Assembly (NCBI GenBank): GCA_002007315.1
Contig: LNZQ01000036.1
Coordinates: 1-31,625, forward strand
DNA: 31,625 nucleotides
Direction of reading: 5' to 3'
Origin: Epulopiscium sp. Nele67-Bin004
Lineage (GTDB): Bacteria > Bacillota_A > Clostridia > Lachnospirales > Cellulosilyticaceae
Shown one piece after another: positions 1-8,686 of this stretch (the stretch's first letter is position 1; each line of letters begins with the position of its first letter). The notes under the pieces are model-generated. The model worked only from the letters and a program-made list of their open reading frames with translations, did no database searches and had not been told where the DNA came from. The position numbers and the translations under genes are program-made.

Positions 1-2140
1 GATTTGCAGACGTGTGGTGTGTGCATGCCCGTCTGCAAGTGTGCATTTGTGCACATGCTATATTGTGTGTGTGGGTGCCGTATGATGCACATAGGCAATC
101 CTCTGACATTTGCTGCATGTGTGAACAGGCAGATCTGCACATTATCCTGGTCAGATTCATATTGTCCGGAGTTCATATGTTAAAGGGGCTATAAAGCACT
201 CGTGAAGATAACAGTAAACACAAAAAGAGTAGCTGTGTTCCAAATCACATACTTCCTTTAGTATATTTTGTGTACATCACGCAGTACATTTCAATGCAGT
301 ATACTTACTGTGTGGTGCATTAATCTCGACAGGGTAGTATTGTCCCAAATAGTGCGCTGCCGTTTTGCACTAGCAGATGCTAATGTTAGCTAGCACGCTA
401 ACGGTACCAAATCATTGCAGACCCAACTAACATTACTGACAGCAGCTATCTGACAACAGTAAGTGCTGTGCAGTAAGTGCAAAAACAGGTATAGCTTGCA
501 TCAGTACAACATGGCGATGTTCACAGTCGCCAGGTTGGTGTTGCAAGAAAACCCTTTGCTGTAATCCCCTGCCGCCATTTTGAAAGTTGAGAATTTTGTG
601 ACATGGCTTCTGCAACGTCACCAATATGGCGTTCGTTGTGGGTGTGAAGTGTCCATTGTTCCACACTCAATTTTTGGATCGTTCTGTATGCATGTAGCAC
701 GCTGCATTTTTGCAGACTTTTCACTGTGAACGCACTTTGCACACTTATGCACTCAAACTATTAAGTGCTTAGTACAGATGTATGTAATTTGGAATGCAGC
801 TAGAGAGAGCAAGAGAAAATGTACAAGTGCAATAATGACAAACAGAGGAAAAGAAAGCAAGGATGTTTATGGGTGGATGGGCTTGGAAACCGAACCTCAC
901 CATTTTTGGCCACCTCAGCTATAATGTTGGCTACTTTAGGGGTGCAGGAAGACTGGGGGTTTAGCAGGGTGGGGAGCAGGGGCAGAATCCCCATCTCCTG
1001 GATCTTAACACTGGCCACGGTGTCTGTAGGAGAAAGAAAGAATAAATTTAGATCAGAGTAATGTTTGCTTCTCAGATTACAAGTACCTATCTATTATCAG
1101 TATCAGTGTTTTGCCATATTACACTTAAATGAGGGATGTTGCTGAGAAAAAAATAAACACAGTATGTGGCACTTCTTAGGACTGAAGCCATATTCAATCG
1201 CACAATATATTGTGGTATGAAAACTGCCAGTTATCATAGCATGTAAACTTTATCTACAGTACAGAATTCTACAAGGTAAGTCATAAAAAAAAATCTACAC
1301 AAAATAATAAATATTAAAAATAGTACATCATATATTGTAAAAACCCTGATATTGTCTGAGATGTTATTATACAGTGAAAATACCCTCACAGCCATACTTG
1401 TAACTTAGTCACAGGCTCAGATGGATTAAAAAAATACTGTATCTTTAAGTATACATTTCTTACACAGGCCAACATGTTATGCTCCATTTAAATTAATGTA
1501 TTAAACTGATACTTCATCCATACTTCATGTGCAATTTGATTTTTGAAGCCAATACTGTTAAAATGTAGAAAATCTGACAAAAAACATATCAGTAGATCTT
1601 CTTTTTTCCCATCAATTTCTTCCATCATTCACATGAACGGCTAACAAAACTATAATACTGACAAGCTCGATAACACACAGAGGACGTGTGACGTCATTTT
1701 CTACTCTAGATGTCAATACGCCACTAGTTCTTCACATAGTAAATTTGTTTTTCCTGAAATCTAGTCAGGCTGAATGTTGTATCTAGCTCCTTTAAAATGA
1801 ATCATTATATGTTTGTGGCTTGTGATCCTGCCTGAACAAAAAAAAAAAAAAAAGCAATATGTTTTTGCTATATTGCCCACCTCTAACTACAGTCACCATC
1901 TGGATTGACAATTAAAAGATTTCATCATATTACTTTCAACTGCCAGCTTTTGTCCAAGACAGCCCCAAATCACACAATGTACACTGACATTTATGGTCTA
2001 TCCACCAAAGACTACACTGGGTTTACGACAAGATATGAAACAATAAATGACCACTTGACTGAACAAATATAATGATAAGGGTTTTGAAAAAGTAATGACT
2101 CAGTAATGTGTCAAACCATCACACACACCAGAGCTTGCAG

Positions 2141-2200
2141 CCAAATTACAACCTGCGCTACCAGGATTCCTACAGCCCAGAATATCCTCCACTACACCAG
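2141..2200 (+). other. Putative eukaryotic exon (5' edge uncertain)
   Basis: An open block reads PNYNLRYQDSYSPEYPPLHQ and ends exactly at CAG followed by gtaatc, a good 5' splice site. A TTGCAG acceptor-like site precedes it, but the pyrimidine tract is poor. The frame stays open and protein-like back to about 2108 (a His-rich stretch), so the exon may start earlier, for example after the ACTCAG at 2098-2103. The protein is not recognised. Confidence 0.45.
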
Positions 2201-2371
2201 GTAATCCCTCAATTCCAATACTCTGTCCACAGAGAGCCCAAAAGATTTTTTTTTTTCTTCTTACATCAGGTGAAGCTTCACTACATAGTGTAATGCTAGA
2301 CTGTTTTGCTGCCCATTCACTAGGTTATATGATGTGATTTGGTCTGATGCCCATCTGGTGTTTTTCCTCAG

Positions 2372-2443
2372 GATCCCCTGGCCAACTTGTATGAACAGCA
2401 GGAGAACCTTGATATTGGAGCCTTGGCAGGATTCGGTCAGCAG
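2372..2443 (+). other. Putative eukaryotic exon, 24 codons
   Basis: A 72-nt open block starts after a strong acceptor (TTTTTCCTCAG) and ends at CAG followed by gtaaca. It encodes 24 residues starting DPLANLYEQQENLDIGA and is in frame. The gap to the preceding putative exon is about 170 nt, a size usual for compact fish introns. The parent gene is not recognised. Confidence 0.55.
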
Positions 2444-2705
2444 GTAACATTTACTCAGCTATCTCAAGACCTCACCCCTAACAGCTAGGGTATACTGTTA
2501 AACAATCAACCTATTTCACTAAAAATCTAGTCTTTATCAATAGATATTCTTTTGCTTAACAGGCATTTCTAATAAAATCCATAAAGTACAATTATAGTAA
2601 TCTCTTGGGTACTATCAATTTCTTTACAGATTAATAATATTACAAGTATTCCCTTATTACATTTATTTATACAACAACATAAATTTTTTTGGTACTTTTT
2701 TTTGC

Positions 2706-4457
2706 CTAGCAGTAAAACACCCTAATCTCTTCATAGCTACTGCCACCGCCCATAAAAGCAACTTTGGATTGTCCAAAAAATGTCCCTTTTAAATATGCCG
2801 CCTCATCAATACTATTAAATTCAAGAGTTACATTTATAAATTCTTTATCGCCAACTGCTATACCATGCTCTTCTAACACCTGTGTAACTTTTTCTTCTTG
2901 ATTTTCTGCTGGTCTGTCAGATCTTTCTTCTTGATTTTCTGTTGGTCTTTCAGATCTTTCTTCTTGGTTTTCTGTTGGTCTTTCAGATCTTTCTTCTTGG
3001 CTTTCTACTGGTCTTTCAGATTTTTCAGCTTGTGTCGCTAGTTTTTCAGCCTCTGCTGCTGCTTGCTCTGCCGCTAGTTTTTCAGCTTCTGCTGCTGCTT
3101 GCTCTGCCGCTAGTTTTTCAGCTTCTGCTGCTGCTTGCTCTATCGCTAGTTTTTCAGCTTCTGCTGCTGCTTGCTCTATCGCTAGCTTTTCAGCTTCTGC
3201 TGCTGCTTGCTCTGCCGCTAGTTTTTCAGCCTCTGCTGCTGCTTGCTCTATCGCTAGTTTTTCAGCTTCTGCTGCTGCTTGCTCTATCGCTAGCTTTTCA
3301 GCCTCTGCTGCTGCTTGCTCTGCTTCTAGTTTTGCGACTTCTACTGCTGCTTGCTCTGCCTCCAAGTTTTCAGCCTCTGCTACTTGCTCTTCCTCAAAGT
3401 TTTCAGCTTCTATACTAATTATATCTTCAATTAAGATATCTTTTAGCTCATAAATACTATCAATAATATTTATTCCAGACGATACCATATAGCCTGACGG
3501 TAATGCAATTTCGTTTCCTTTTATAATAGCTGGCACTTCTGCCCACATCAATGGATTTGTATCTTTCACTTCTTGAACCATCTGTTCTGCTTCTTCCAAT
3601 GTTGATGCATTTGATGCAATATATATTATATAATCCGTTTCAAGTGTAACCAAATCTTCAAGACTTACAACGCCTCCTGAAACAAATGACATATCTACAA
3701 TATCATATATGTTTTCAAATCCTAACATTCCTACCATAGTACCAACCGTCGATTTTGAACCTTGTATATAATAATCTGTGTGACTTGCCAACATAATAGC
3801 TATATAAGTTTCACCTTCAAAATAATACTTAACCTCATCTAATGCATTTTCCAAATCTGTAAATTGACTATTTATTTTTTCAGCAGCAGCTTTACTCTCA
3901 GGTGTAGTTGCAAATGCCTCAGTTAAGACCACCGTTTGATTTTTAGCATATTCATACGTATTCATATTACCGCTTCGATCATTCATACCTATTGCATACA
4001 CTGGTAATCCTGCAGATTTCAGAGTTTCTCCATGCATATACATAGCCGTTTCTGGAAATATAACTAAATCTGGTTCTAATGCAATTATCCCTTCCAAATC
4101 AAATGTACTATTCATAACTCCTGGAACAATTTGTGCTCCTATATCATCTGGATATTCCAATGTTGATGTTGTGGGAACTGTTAACATCTCAATTCCCATT
4201 TCATACAACGTCATAACTGGATATGTACTTAGTACAGCAATTCGTTCTGGTATATAATCAAGAACTATGTCTTCATATCCTGATTCTATAAGTTCATCTG
4301 TGTGCCTAAGTATAAATTTTACTTCTTCGTCTTCTGTAGTTGATACTTGATTATCATTTAAAGCGTCTACTGTAGTTGTGTTATTAGATGAACACCCAGT
4401 AGTTATCACTACCGCTACTAAAGACATGCATAGTAGTTTTTTTGCTAATTTGGTCAT
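2706..4457 (-). CDS. Substrate-binding lipoprotein (Fe/heme/B12-type) with long helical repeat tail
   Basis: The start is set by GGAGGT five bases before the ATG at 4457; an upstream in-frame ATG at 4481 has no ribosome site. The signal peptide ends in a lipobox with Cys22 (TTGC), so the mature protein is likely lipid-anchored outside the membrane. Residues of about 60-340 resemble the TroA-like periplasmic-binding fold (PF01497 type) used for siderophores, heme or cobalamin. This is followed by about ten 12-residue repeats of the form AEAEKLAxEQAA, then four 11-residue repeats (ERSERPTENQE), then a separate C-terminal segment of about 60 residues rich in Gly/Phe. Normal members end after the binding domain, near 320-350 residues, so the tail is an addition. 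No permease or ATPase gene is adjacent. The stop lies next to the change to host-like DNA, so the native C-terminus should be confirmed. Confidence 0.8.
   Translation of the reverse strand: MTKLAKKLLCMSLVAVVITTGCSSNNTTTVDALNDNQVSTTEDEEVKFILRHTDELIESGYEDIVLDYIPERIAVLSTYPVMTLYEMGIEMLTVPTTSTLEYPDDIGAQIVPGVMNSTFDLEGIIALEPDLVIFPETAMYMHGETLKSAGLPVYAIGMNDRSGNMNTYEYAKNQTVVLTEAFATTPESKAAAEKINSQFTDLENALDEVKYYFEGETYIAIMLASHTDYYIQGSKSTVGTMVGMLGFENIYDIVDMSFVSGGVVSLEDLVTLETDYIIYIASNASTLEEAEQMVQEVKDTNPLMWAEVPAIIKGNEIALPSGYMVSSGINIIDSIYELKDILIEDIISIEAENFEEEQVAEAENLEAEQAAVEVAKLEAEQAAAEAEKLAIEQAAAEAEKLAIEQAAAEAEKLAAEQAAAEAEKLAIEQAAAEAEKLAIEQAAAEAEKLAAEQAAAEAEKLAAEQAAAEAEKLATQAEKSERPVESQEERSERPTENQEERSERPTENQEERSDRPAENQEEKVTQVLEEHGIAVGDKEFINVTLEFNSIDEAAYLKGTFFGQSKVAFMGGGSSYEEIRVFYC
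2892..3026 (-). repeat. 33-bp tandem repeats (11-residue charged units)
   Basis: Four imperfect 33-bp units encode (E)RSERPTENQE-type residues directly after the 12-residue repeats. They are charged, with one Pro per unit, and so are unlikely to continue the same coiled coil. A flexible spacer is plausible. Confidence 0.85.
3035..3410 (-). repeat. 36-bp tandem repeats (12-residue coiled-coil units)
   Basis: About ten head-to-tail 36-bp units encode AEAEKL(A/E)(I/A)EQAA. Central copies differ mainly at one codon (Ile or Ala), while the outer copies are more diverged. This pattern suits expansion by slippage or unequal crossing over. The low-complexity strand also produces a long artefactual open frame on the plus strand. 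Confidence 0.9.
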
Positions 4458-4495
4458 TATTACCTCCATTTTATTACTCATTTTACAAAAAATTT

Positions 4496-4513
4496 TTAGT
4501 TAATCAGCACTAA
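4496..4513. promoter_or_regulatory. Candidate operator, TTAGT-N8-ACTAA box
   Basis: TTAGTTAATCAGCACTAA is an 18-bp imperfect palindrome. It lies just downstream of the -10 element at 4517-4522, so it overlaps the probable transcription start of the lipoprotein gene, a repressor-like position. The same arms and spacing occur at 4601, 4696 and 8687. Regulator unknown; the shape recalls DtxR/IdeR-type boxes. Confidence 0.5.
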
Positions 4514-4516
4514 CAT

Positions 4517-4545
4517 ATAATAACATTTACCATTTTTAATGTCAA
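4517..4545 (-). promoter_or_regulatory. Sigma-A-type promoter of the repeat lipoprotein gene
   Basis: TTGACA (4540-4545), a 17-bp spacer and TATTAT (4517-4522) on the minus strand, about 60 bp upstream of the ATG at 4457. Confidence 0.75.
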
Positions 4546-4600
4546 TTACATAATATCTACATATACTGACCTAAACTAATTATAAACTTTTTTTCTTTTG

Positions 4601-4618
4601 TTAGTTATATACAACTAA
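4601..4618. promoter_or_regulatory. Candidate operator, TTAGT-N8-ACTAA box
   Basis: TTAGTTATATACAACTAA, 18 bp, with six-base arms TTAGTT/AACTAA. It lies about 55 bp upstream of the -35 element of the lipoprotein promoter. Confidence 0.5.
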
Positions 4619-4684
4619 TAATATAATAGTTTATTAATCATTATACATATTATATATAAAATTATTATAAATAATTAAATACTC

Positions 4685-4724
4685 AACAAATAAAGTTAGT
4701 TTTTTATAACTAACTTTATTTGTT
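4685..4724 (-). terminator. Perfect 17-bp inverted repeat; terminator-like, contains a TTAGT-N8-ACTAA box
   Basis: Two perfectly complementary 17-base arms (4685-4701 and 4708-4724) surround a 6-base loop, about 70 bp after the dehydrogenase stop. The arms carry A-rich and T-rich outer ends but little GC, and no U-tract follows on the minus strand, so termination would be modest. The inner 4696-4713 (TTAGTTTTTTATAACTAA) matches the operator-like palindromes nearby, so the element could act at DNA level instead. The rest of the 4486-4793 gap is AT-rich and shows only the promoter and boxes listed. Confidence 0.5.
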
Positions 4725-4793
4725 CCCCCAAAAGTTCAGGGATAAAAAAAAGTTATACACTAATTTCAATCAGCATATAACTTTAATCACTAT

Positions 4794-5573
4794 TTATTTC
4801 ACTTGTTGTTGCTGTTTAATAGTGTTTAGCAACATTTTCTTTGGCATCATCGGTGAAATTGCAAGTGTTGCACGCAACATCGTTGGCACGCCTGATATTA
4901 CATCAATTTTGCCTTTCATCATTCCCTCATATCCGTCTTTTGCAACAACTTTAGGTGATACTGTCTTTTTAAACAACTCAGTTTTGTCCATACCTGAAGT
5001 TGCTCCAAATTTTGTTTCTGTTGCCCCTGGCATAAGTGACGTAACTGTAACGCCTGTCCCCTCAAGTTCACTTGCTATTGCATTTGAAAAAAACGTTACA
5101 TATGCTTTTGTTGCATAATACACTGCTTGCATAGGCCCTGGCATAAAGCTTGCTGTTGAAGATGTATTTAAAATTCTACCGTGATTTCTAGCCACAAATT
5201 CTGGCAAAAATAATCTAGTAAGTTCAGTTAACGTTACAATGTTTACTTGAATCATCGCTAAATCTTTCTCCCATTCTCTTTCATGAAAATACCCTTGTCC
5301 CCCAAATCCAGCATTGTTTATAAGATATTCCACTTCAATTTTTTGTGATTTTATTTCATCATATAATTCTTTTGCAGATGTCGGTTGTGATAAATCTTTT
5401 GCTATACAAACAACTTTAATTTTATATTTATTTTCAAACTCTTTTTTAACTTTTTCAAGGTCACTAAGTTTTCTTGAAACTATTACTAAGTCATTCCCTT
5501 TTTTTGCATGTATTCTTGCAAGTTCAAGACCAATCCCACTAGATGCCCCTGTTATTAATGCTACGTTTTTCAT
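4794..5573 (-). CDS. Short-chain dehydrogenase/reductase (SDR), DltE/YqjQ-like
   Basis: 259 residues, the usual length for a classical SDR. The nucleotide-binding motif TGASSGIG is at residues 8-15. NNAG lies near residue 87, and the catalytic YxxxK is seen as YYATKAY near residue 155, with a preceding Ser-rich segment (NTSSTASF). These parts indicate an NAD(P)H-dependent cytosolic oxidoreductase. The substrate cannot be told from sequence; the closest broad family is the SDR group annotated YqjQ/DltE in Firmicutes. GAGGAG precedes the ATG. It sits between two binding-lipoprotein genes and is flanked by terminator-like hairpins, so it is probably transcribed alone. Confidence 0.88.
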   Translation of the reverse strand: MKNVALITGASSGIGLELARIHAKKGNDLVIVSRKLSDLEKVKKEFENKYKIKVVCIAKDLSQPTSAKELYDEIKSQKIEVEYLINNAGFGGQGYFHEREWEKDLAMIQVNIVTLTELTRLFLPEFVARNHGRILNTSSTASFMPGPMQAVYYATKAYVTFFSNAIASELEGTGVTVTSLMPGATETKFGATSGMDKTELFKKTVSPKVVAKDGYEGMMKGKIDVISGVPTMLRATLAISPMMPKKMLLNTIKQQQQVK

Positions 5574-5675
5574 AATTTTCTCCTCGCTAGTTATAAGTTA
5601 TTTTATAATAATATTATAACCTCAAAGTATACATTAATACCACGACTTAACCTGTCATTAACATCACAATTTACG

Positions 5676-5707
5676 CCAAAAAAAAGCTGCTATATAAAAT
5701 ATAACAG
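5676..5707 (-). terminator. Rho-independent terminator after the second binding lipoprotein
   Basis: On the minus strand, CTGTTATA and TATAGCAG pair over 8 bp (one G-U) with a short AT loop, followed at once by C and a run of eight T. It lies 16 bp past the stop codon at 5723. Confidence 0.75.
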
Positions 5708-5722
5708 TCAATACTTTAATAT

Positions 5723-6742
5723 CTAGTTTAAATATATTCCTTCCAAAAATATATTTAATCCATTTATAGTTCTAACTTCGCTTGCATGAATATTGTTAAG
5801 TGGCATTGCAAACACCTTATCGTTTTGCACAGCTGTTAAATTTTGCAATATTGGATTATTTGCAATTTGTTCAACTGCCGTAATCGCCATAGCATCATCT
5901 AAACTATCTCTATACACAACAAAAATTGAATCTGGATTATAACTGACTAATTGCTCATACGTTAATACTCCACCTTGTGGATGCATCAATTGTGCATCAA
6001 GTCTCAAAATCATATCTCCTGCAAGTGTTTCTGACCCATATGCAATAATCCCATCATTTGTTATTTCTATTACTATTGTAGATTGTGGAGGCATCGTTTG
6101 TGCATAATAAGCACCTCTTTCAATCACATAGTAGATTTCTTCTAATAACAAAAAAGCCTCTCGTTTTGCATCAAAAATTACTCCTAAATTTGAAATATCG
6201 ATAATTTCATTTTCTATCGTTCGATTAGATGTTAGACAAGTGTTTTGTAACATATACGTGTTTACACCGTTTTCATGCCAATAGTCCACATCTCCCAAAT
6301 AGCTATCATCAAACAATACATACCATGATAATATAAAATCAGGATTTGTTTCTATAACAGTTTGTGCATCTGGCTCATAAGTATCACTTGAGTAAGGTAT
6401 TTTTGTAAACGCCTGTGCGTATTCATCTTTAACTTCATGGTCAAGCCCCGATGCATAAACTATAGTGTCTTCAAGCCCTAGTGCTAACAGTGTTTCAATC
6501 GAATTTTGATATACCGCAACAACATTTTTTGGTGCCTCTGTAAAAGTTATTTCTACTGGTTCCATATCATAGTTATACGTAGTTATCGTGACAGGATAGT
6601 AAGTGTCTAAAGTTGACATTTGTACATTTGTTGTTTCAGATTTTATAGTCGATGTTTGTGTGGTATACGTTGGTACTTCTTGACTTGAACAAGCTGTAAG
6701 TGCCGTAGATGCTAACAATATTAGTGTAAAAATTTTTCTCAT
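5723..6742 (-). CDS. Substrate-binding lipoprotein, TroA-like (Fe/siderophore/B12 family)
   Basis: 339 residues. The signal peptide ends in lipobox LTAC with Cys18, so the protein is lipid-anchored on the outer face of the membrane. The body has the order seen in PF01497-type binding proteins: a 'P.NVVAVYQNSIETLLALGLEDTIV'-like N-terminal lobe, 'DPDFILSW'-like helix-strand, and a C-terminal lobe ending in a 'NPILQNLTAVQNDKVFA'-type motif. It likely captures a metal chelate for an ABC importer, but no permease or ATPase gene is in the window. A GGGGGG ribosome site precedes the ATG. Only 50 bp separate it from the upstream ZIP transporter gene, so the two are probably one operon ending at the terminator at 5676. 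Confidence 0.82.
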   Translation of the reverse strand: MRKIFTLILLASTALTACSSQEVPTYTTQTSTIKSETTNVQMSTLDTYYPVTITTYNYDMEPVEITFTEAPKNVVAVYQNSIETLLALGLEDTIVYASGLDHEVKDEYAQAFTKIPYSSDTYEPDAQTVIETNPDFILSWYVLFDDSYLGDVDYWHENGVNTYMLQNTCLTSNRTIENEIIDISNLGVIFDAKREAFLLLEEIYYVIERGAYYAQTMPPQSTIVIEITNDGIIAYGSETLAGDMILRLDAQLMHPQGGVLTYEQLVSYNPDSIFVVYRDSLDDAMAITAVEQIANNPILQNLTAVQNDKVFAMPLNNIHASEVRTINGLNIFLEGIYLN

Positions 6743-6792
6743 ATAGTTCCCCCCATTTAATAACAGTATATCTTTAGTTTATCATAAAATAA

Positions 6793-7605
6793 TTAGCCTA
6801 ACAACAATAAACTAACAGCCATTACTGCCATTCCTGCAACAAGCCCATATATAGATAAGTGATGCTCCCCGTATTCCCTAGCTGTTGGCAACAATTGATC
6901 TAAACTAATAAATATCATTATTCCACTAATGAGCCCAAACACTATTCCAAACACCAAATCATTAAAAAAGTTATATAACAACACATATCCAACAAACGCC
7001 CCCACTGGCTCCGCTAAACCAGAAATTAACGAATATTTAAACGCTAACTTTCGATCGTTAGTTGCATAATATATAGGTATTGCAACTGCAATTCCTTCTG
7101 GAATGTTGTGTATCGCTATTGCAATTGCTATGGCTATCCCAACATTCGGGTCATCAAGAGCAGCCATAAAAGTTGCAAGCCCTTCTGGGAAATTGTGAAT
7201 TCCTATTGCCATTGCCATAAGAATTCCCATTCTCATCAGCTTTTGTTGGTCAAATACTTGATTTTGTTCTGATACTTTAGATACATTTTGGACTTCATGC
7301 GGATTTGCTATATCTGGTACAAATTTGTCTATCAATGCAATGATAGCTATACCCGCAAAAAAACTTGCTACAGTAGCATACTTACCTTGAGTTTCACCTA
7401 AATAAGCAATAAGTGCTTCTTGAGACTTAAAAAATATTTCTACAAAAGATACGTAAATCATTATGCCCGCTGAAAAGCCCAGCGAAAATGATAAAAACTT
7501 AGGTGATACTTTATTAGACCACAATGCAATAATTCCACCTATACCTGTTGCCAGCCCTGCAAATAATGTTAGAGAAAATGCAAATAAAACTTGTTCATTT
7601 AACAT
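6793..7605 (-). CDS. zupT: ZIP-family metal transporter (ZupT-like)
   Basis: 270 residues with eight hydrophobic segments, matching bacterial ZupT. The two metal-site helices are clear: HNFPEG near residue 138 and HNIPEG near residue 167. A charged loop (residues about 100-125) divides the third and fourth segments, as usual. ZupT imports Zn and also Fe, Mn and Co across the cytoplasmic membrane using the metal or proton gradient. GGAGGGG precedes the ATG at 7605. A palindrome of the TTAGT/ACTAA type lies just upstream at 7622-7640, which suggests control by a regulator shared with nearby genes. Confidence 0.9.
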   Translation of the reverse strand: MLNEQVLFAFSLTLFAGLATGIGGIIALWSNKVSPKFLSFSLGFSAGIMIYVSFVEIFFKSQEALIAYLGETQGKYATVASFFAGIAIIALIDKFVPDIANPHEVQNVSKVSEQNQVFDQQKLMRMGILMAMAIGIHNFPEGLATFMAALDDPNVGIAIAIAIAIHNIPEGIAVAIPIYYATNDRKLAFKYSLISGLAEPVGAFVGYVLLYNFFNDLVFGIVFGLISGIMIFISLDQLLPTAREYGEHHLSIYGLVAGMAVMAVSLLLLG

Positions 7606-7621
7606 ATATATCCCCTCCTAA

Positions 7622-7640
7622 TTAAGTTATTTATAACTAA
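7622..7640. promoter_or_regulatory. Candidate operator upstream of zupT
   Basis: TTAAGTTATTTATAACTAA holds the perfect inner dyad AGTTAT-TT-ATAACT and one full TTAGT/ACTAA arm. It lies 17-35 bp upstream of the zupT start. It is a slightly variant member of the set at 4496, 4601, 4696 and 8687. Confidence 0.45.
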
Positions 7641-7655
7641 CTCAAGTATATGATA

Positions 7656-7802
7656 CTACACACTTGGGCTATACATAAAAAATCCTAATTCAGTTGCTAT
7701 AAGCAAATTTCTACCATTTGACACTAATAAGTCATCAACTCTTAATGGCTCATGAGGCGATACCTCTAACCCAGGTGACGTTGTTGTTATAACTTGAGTC
7801 AT
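7656..7802 (-). pseudogene. 48-codon protein-like ORF, possible gene remnant
   Basis: A small frame from an ATG at 7802 to TAG at 7656 has balanced, protein-like composition (hydrophobic, Gly, Asp and Arg residues; ends FFMYSPSV), unlike random AT-rich sequence. No ribosome site is seen close to the ATG, and the frame is closed just upstream by TAG. It fills the gap between the zupT operator and the terminator at 7842. I do not recognise a family. It could be a short hypothetical gene or the remains of a longer one. Confidence 0.3.
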
Positions 7803-7841
7803 TTTCTATTGTATGTATTGACTCATCTGCATAAATACTCC

Positions 7842-7882
7842 AAAAATAAAGGACAAGACCATAAGCCTTGCCCTTTATTTTT
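7842..7882 (-). terminator. Rho-independent terminator of the split-barrel-like gene
   Basis: The 16-base arms AAAAATAAAGGGCAAG and CTTGTCCTTTATTTTT pair with a single G-U, across a 9-base loop, on the minus strand. The upstream arm overlaps the stop codon of the gene at 7881. Confidence 0.85.
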
Positions 7883-8669
7883 AGTTATTAATAAAAGATA
7901 ATGCTAATAAATTATCTTTATCTTTAAAATACCCGTTATTTGTAGCTTCTAATTTGTTAAATATCTCATCAACTTTGCTATCATCTAGTATACTTATAGT
8001 TCCTGTAAAATGCGTATTTTTTCCATCAAAAAATTCACATACTCCACCATCTTTAATGTATGAAACTTTTTCTGTATCTGCTTTGGTAAGTGTATAATAT
8101 ACACCATCTTCAACAATTACGCTAAATATAACATTTCTGTTATTATAAGTCATAAGTACATGACGGCTATGTTCATATCTTTTACGCCCGTCTAGTGTAA
8201 CCTCAGCAAAACTTGTTTGTAAATTTGTCTCTACATTATACATTTCTGCTGGGCTTAAGTACGCAGATACATTATCAAATTTTAGTGCAAAAAATTTGCC
8301 CCCATGTGCCATCATTTTTTTAACCATCATATTACCTTGTGCCATTTCTTCTAAAAACGACTTGTCTATATCTTGGCATTCAAAAACGCCTGATATTCTT
8401 TGCATAAACTTTAGACCTTTACCTTGCCCTGGCAGTATGCCTGAAAATTTCGTGCCTGCTACAAATTGATTTACAAAAATAGATGCTGGCGATAACATTA
8501 ATATATGCTTATCATTATAATACATATAGTCACCAAATTCTAACTTTGGACATGCTGTATCACTATTTACTGATATATAAATTGTTGATACTTCATTACA
8601 AAGTTTTTCGATGCTCTCTTTAGCATCATTATGAGGCAAATAATTTTTTAATACGTCAAAATAATTCAT
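7881..8669 (-). CDS. Hypothetical protein, possible tandem FMN-binding split-barrel (PNPOx/HugZ-like)
   Basis: 262 residues, no signal peptide and no membrane segment, so cytosolic. Two halves look alike in layout. Residues about 30-110 and 150-240 each show short alternating strands with patterns of pyridoxamine-phosphate-oxidase-like barrels, for example 'HILMLSPASIFVNQF' and 'NVIFSVIVEDGVYYTLTK'. The family is a guess from pattern, not a firm match. Some split-barrel proteins of this size (HugZ/HutZ) bind or degrade heme, which would suit the neighbouring metal-uptake genes. It has its own promoter, an operator-like box at 8687-8704 and its own terminator, so it is a single-gene unit. Confidence 0.5.
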   Translation of the reverse strand: MNYFDVLKNYLPHNDAKESIEKLCNEVSTIYISVNSDTACPKLEFGDYMYYNDKHILMLSPASIFVNQFVAGTKFSGILPGQGKGLKFMQRISGVFECQDIDKSFLEEMAQGNMMVKKMMAHGGKFFALKFDNVSAYLSPAEMYNVETNLQTSFAEVTLDGRKRYEHSRHVLMTYNNRNVIFSVIVEDGVYYTLTKADTEKVSYIKDGGVCEFFDGKNTHFTGTISILDDSKVDEIFNKLEATNNGYFKDKDNLLALSFINN

Positions 8670-8686
8670 ATAACCTACTCCTAACT

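Larger units (their letters stand above)
1..2480. other. Vertebrate (teleost-like) nuclear DNA, chimeric with the bacterial contig
   Basis: No bacterial gene can be supported here. Open frames are short and lack ribosome sites. The text is rich in TG/CA, has an A16-like tract near 1838-1853, and at 379-402 carries alternating GCTAAT/GTTAGC/GCTAAC words of the kind very common in fish genomes. Two short open blocks near the end are bounded by AG and GT splice signals. Composition shifts to AT-rich, gene-dense bacterial sequence somewhere between about 2450 and 2705. The exact join cannot be placed by eye. Best explained as host DNA joined during assembly. Confidence 0.8.

Noticed and set aside
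12..1061. Several 60-80 codon frames in the first kilobase
   Set aside because: No ribosome sites, no protein-like composition, and they lie in eukaryote-like DNA.
3035..3410. Possible CRISPR array (36-bp periodicity)
   Set aside because: Repeats are contiguous without unique spacers, and they are in frame inside a protein gene.
2942..3418. Long plus-strand open frame rich in Leu/Phe
   Set aside because: It is the antisense of the tandem repeats in the lipoprotein gene; the periodic 36-bp units keep all frames free of stops.
5580..5640. TAGTTATAAGTTA element before the dehydrogenase as a sixth operator box
   Set aside because: Only one arm fits; the other half and the 18-bp spacing are missing.
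2706..6742. Complete ABC importer operon
   Set aside because: Two binding lipoproteins are present, but no permease or ATPase gene occurs in the window.
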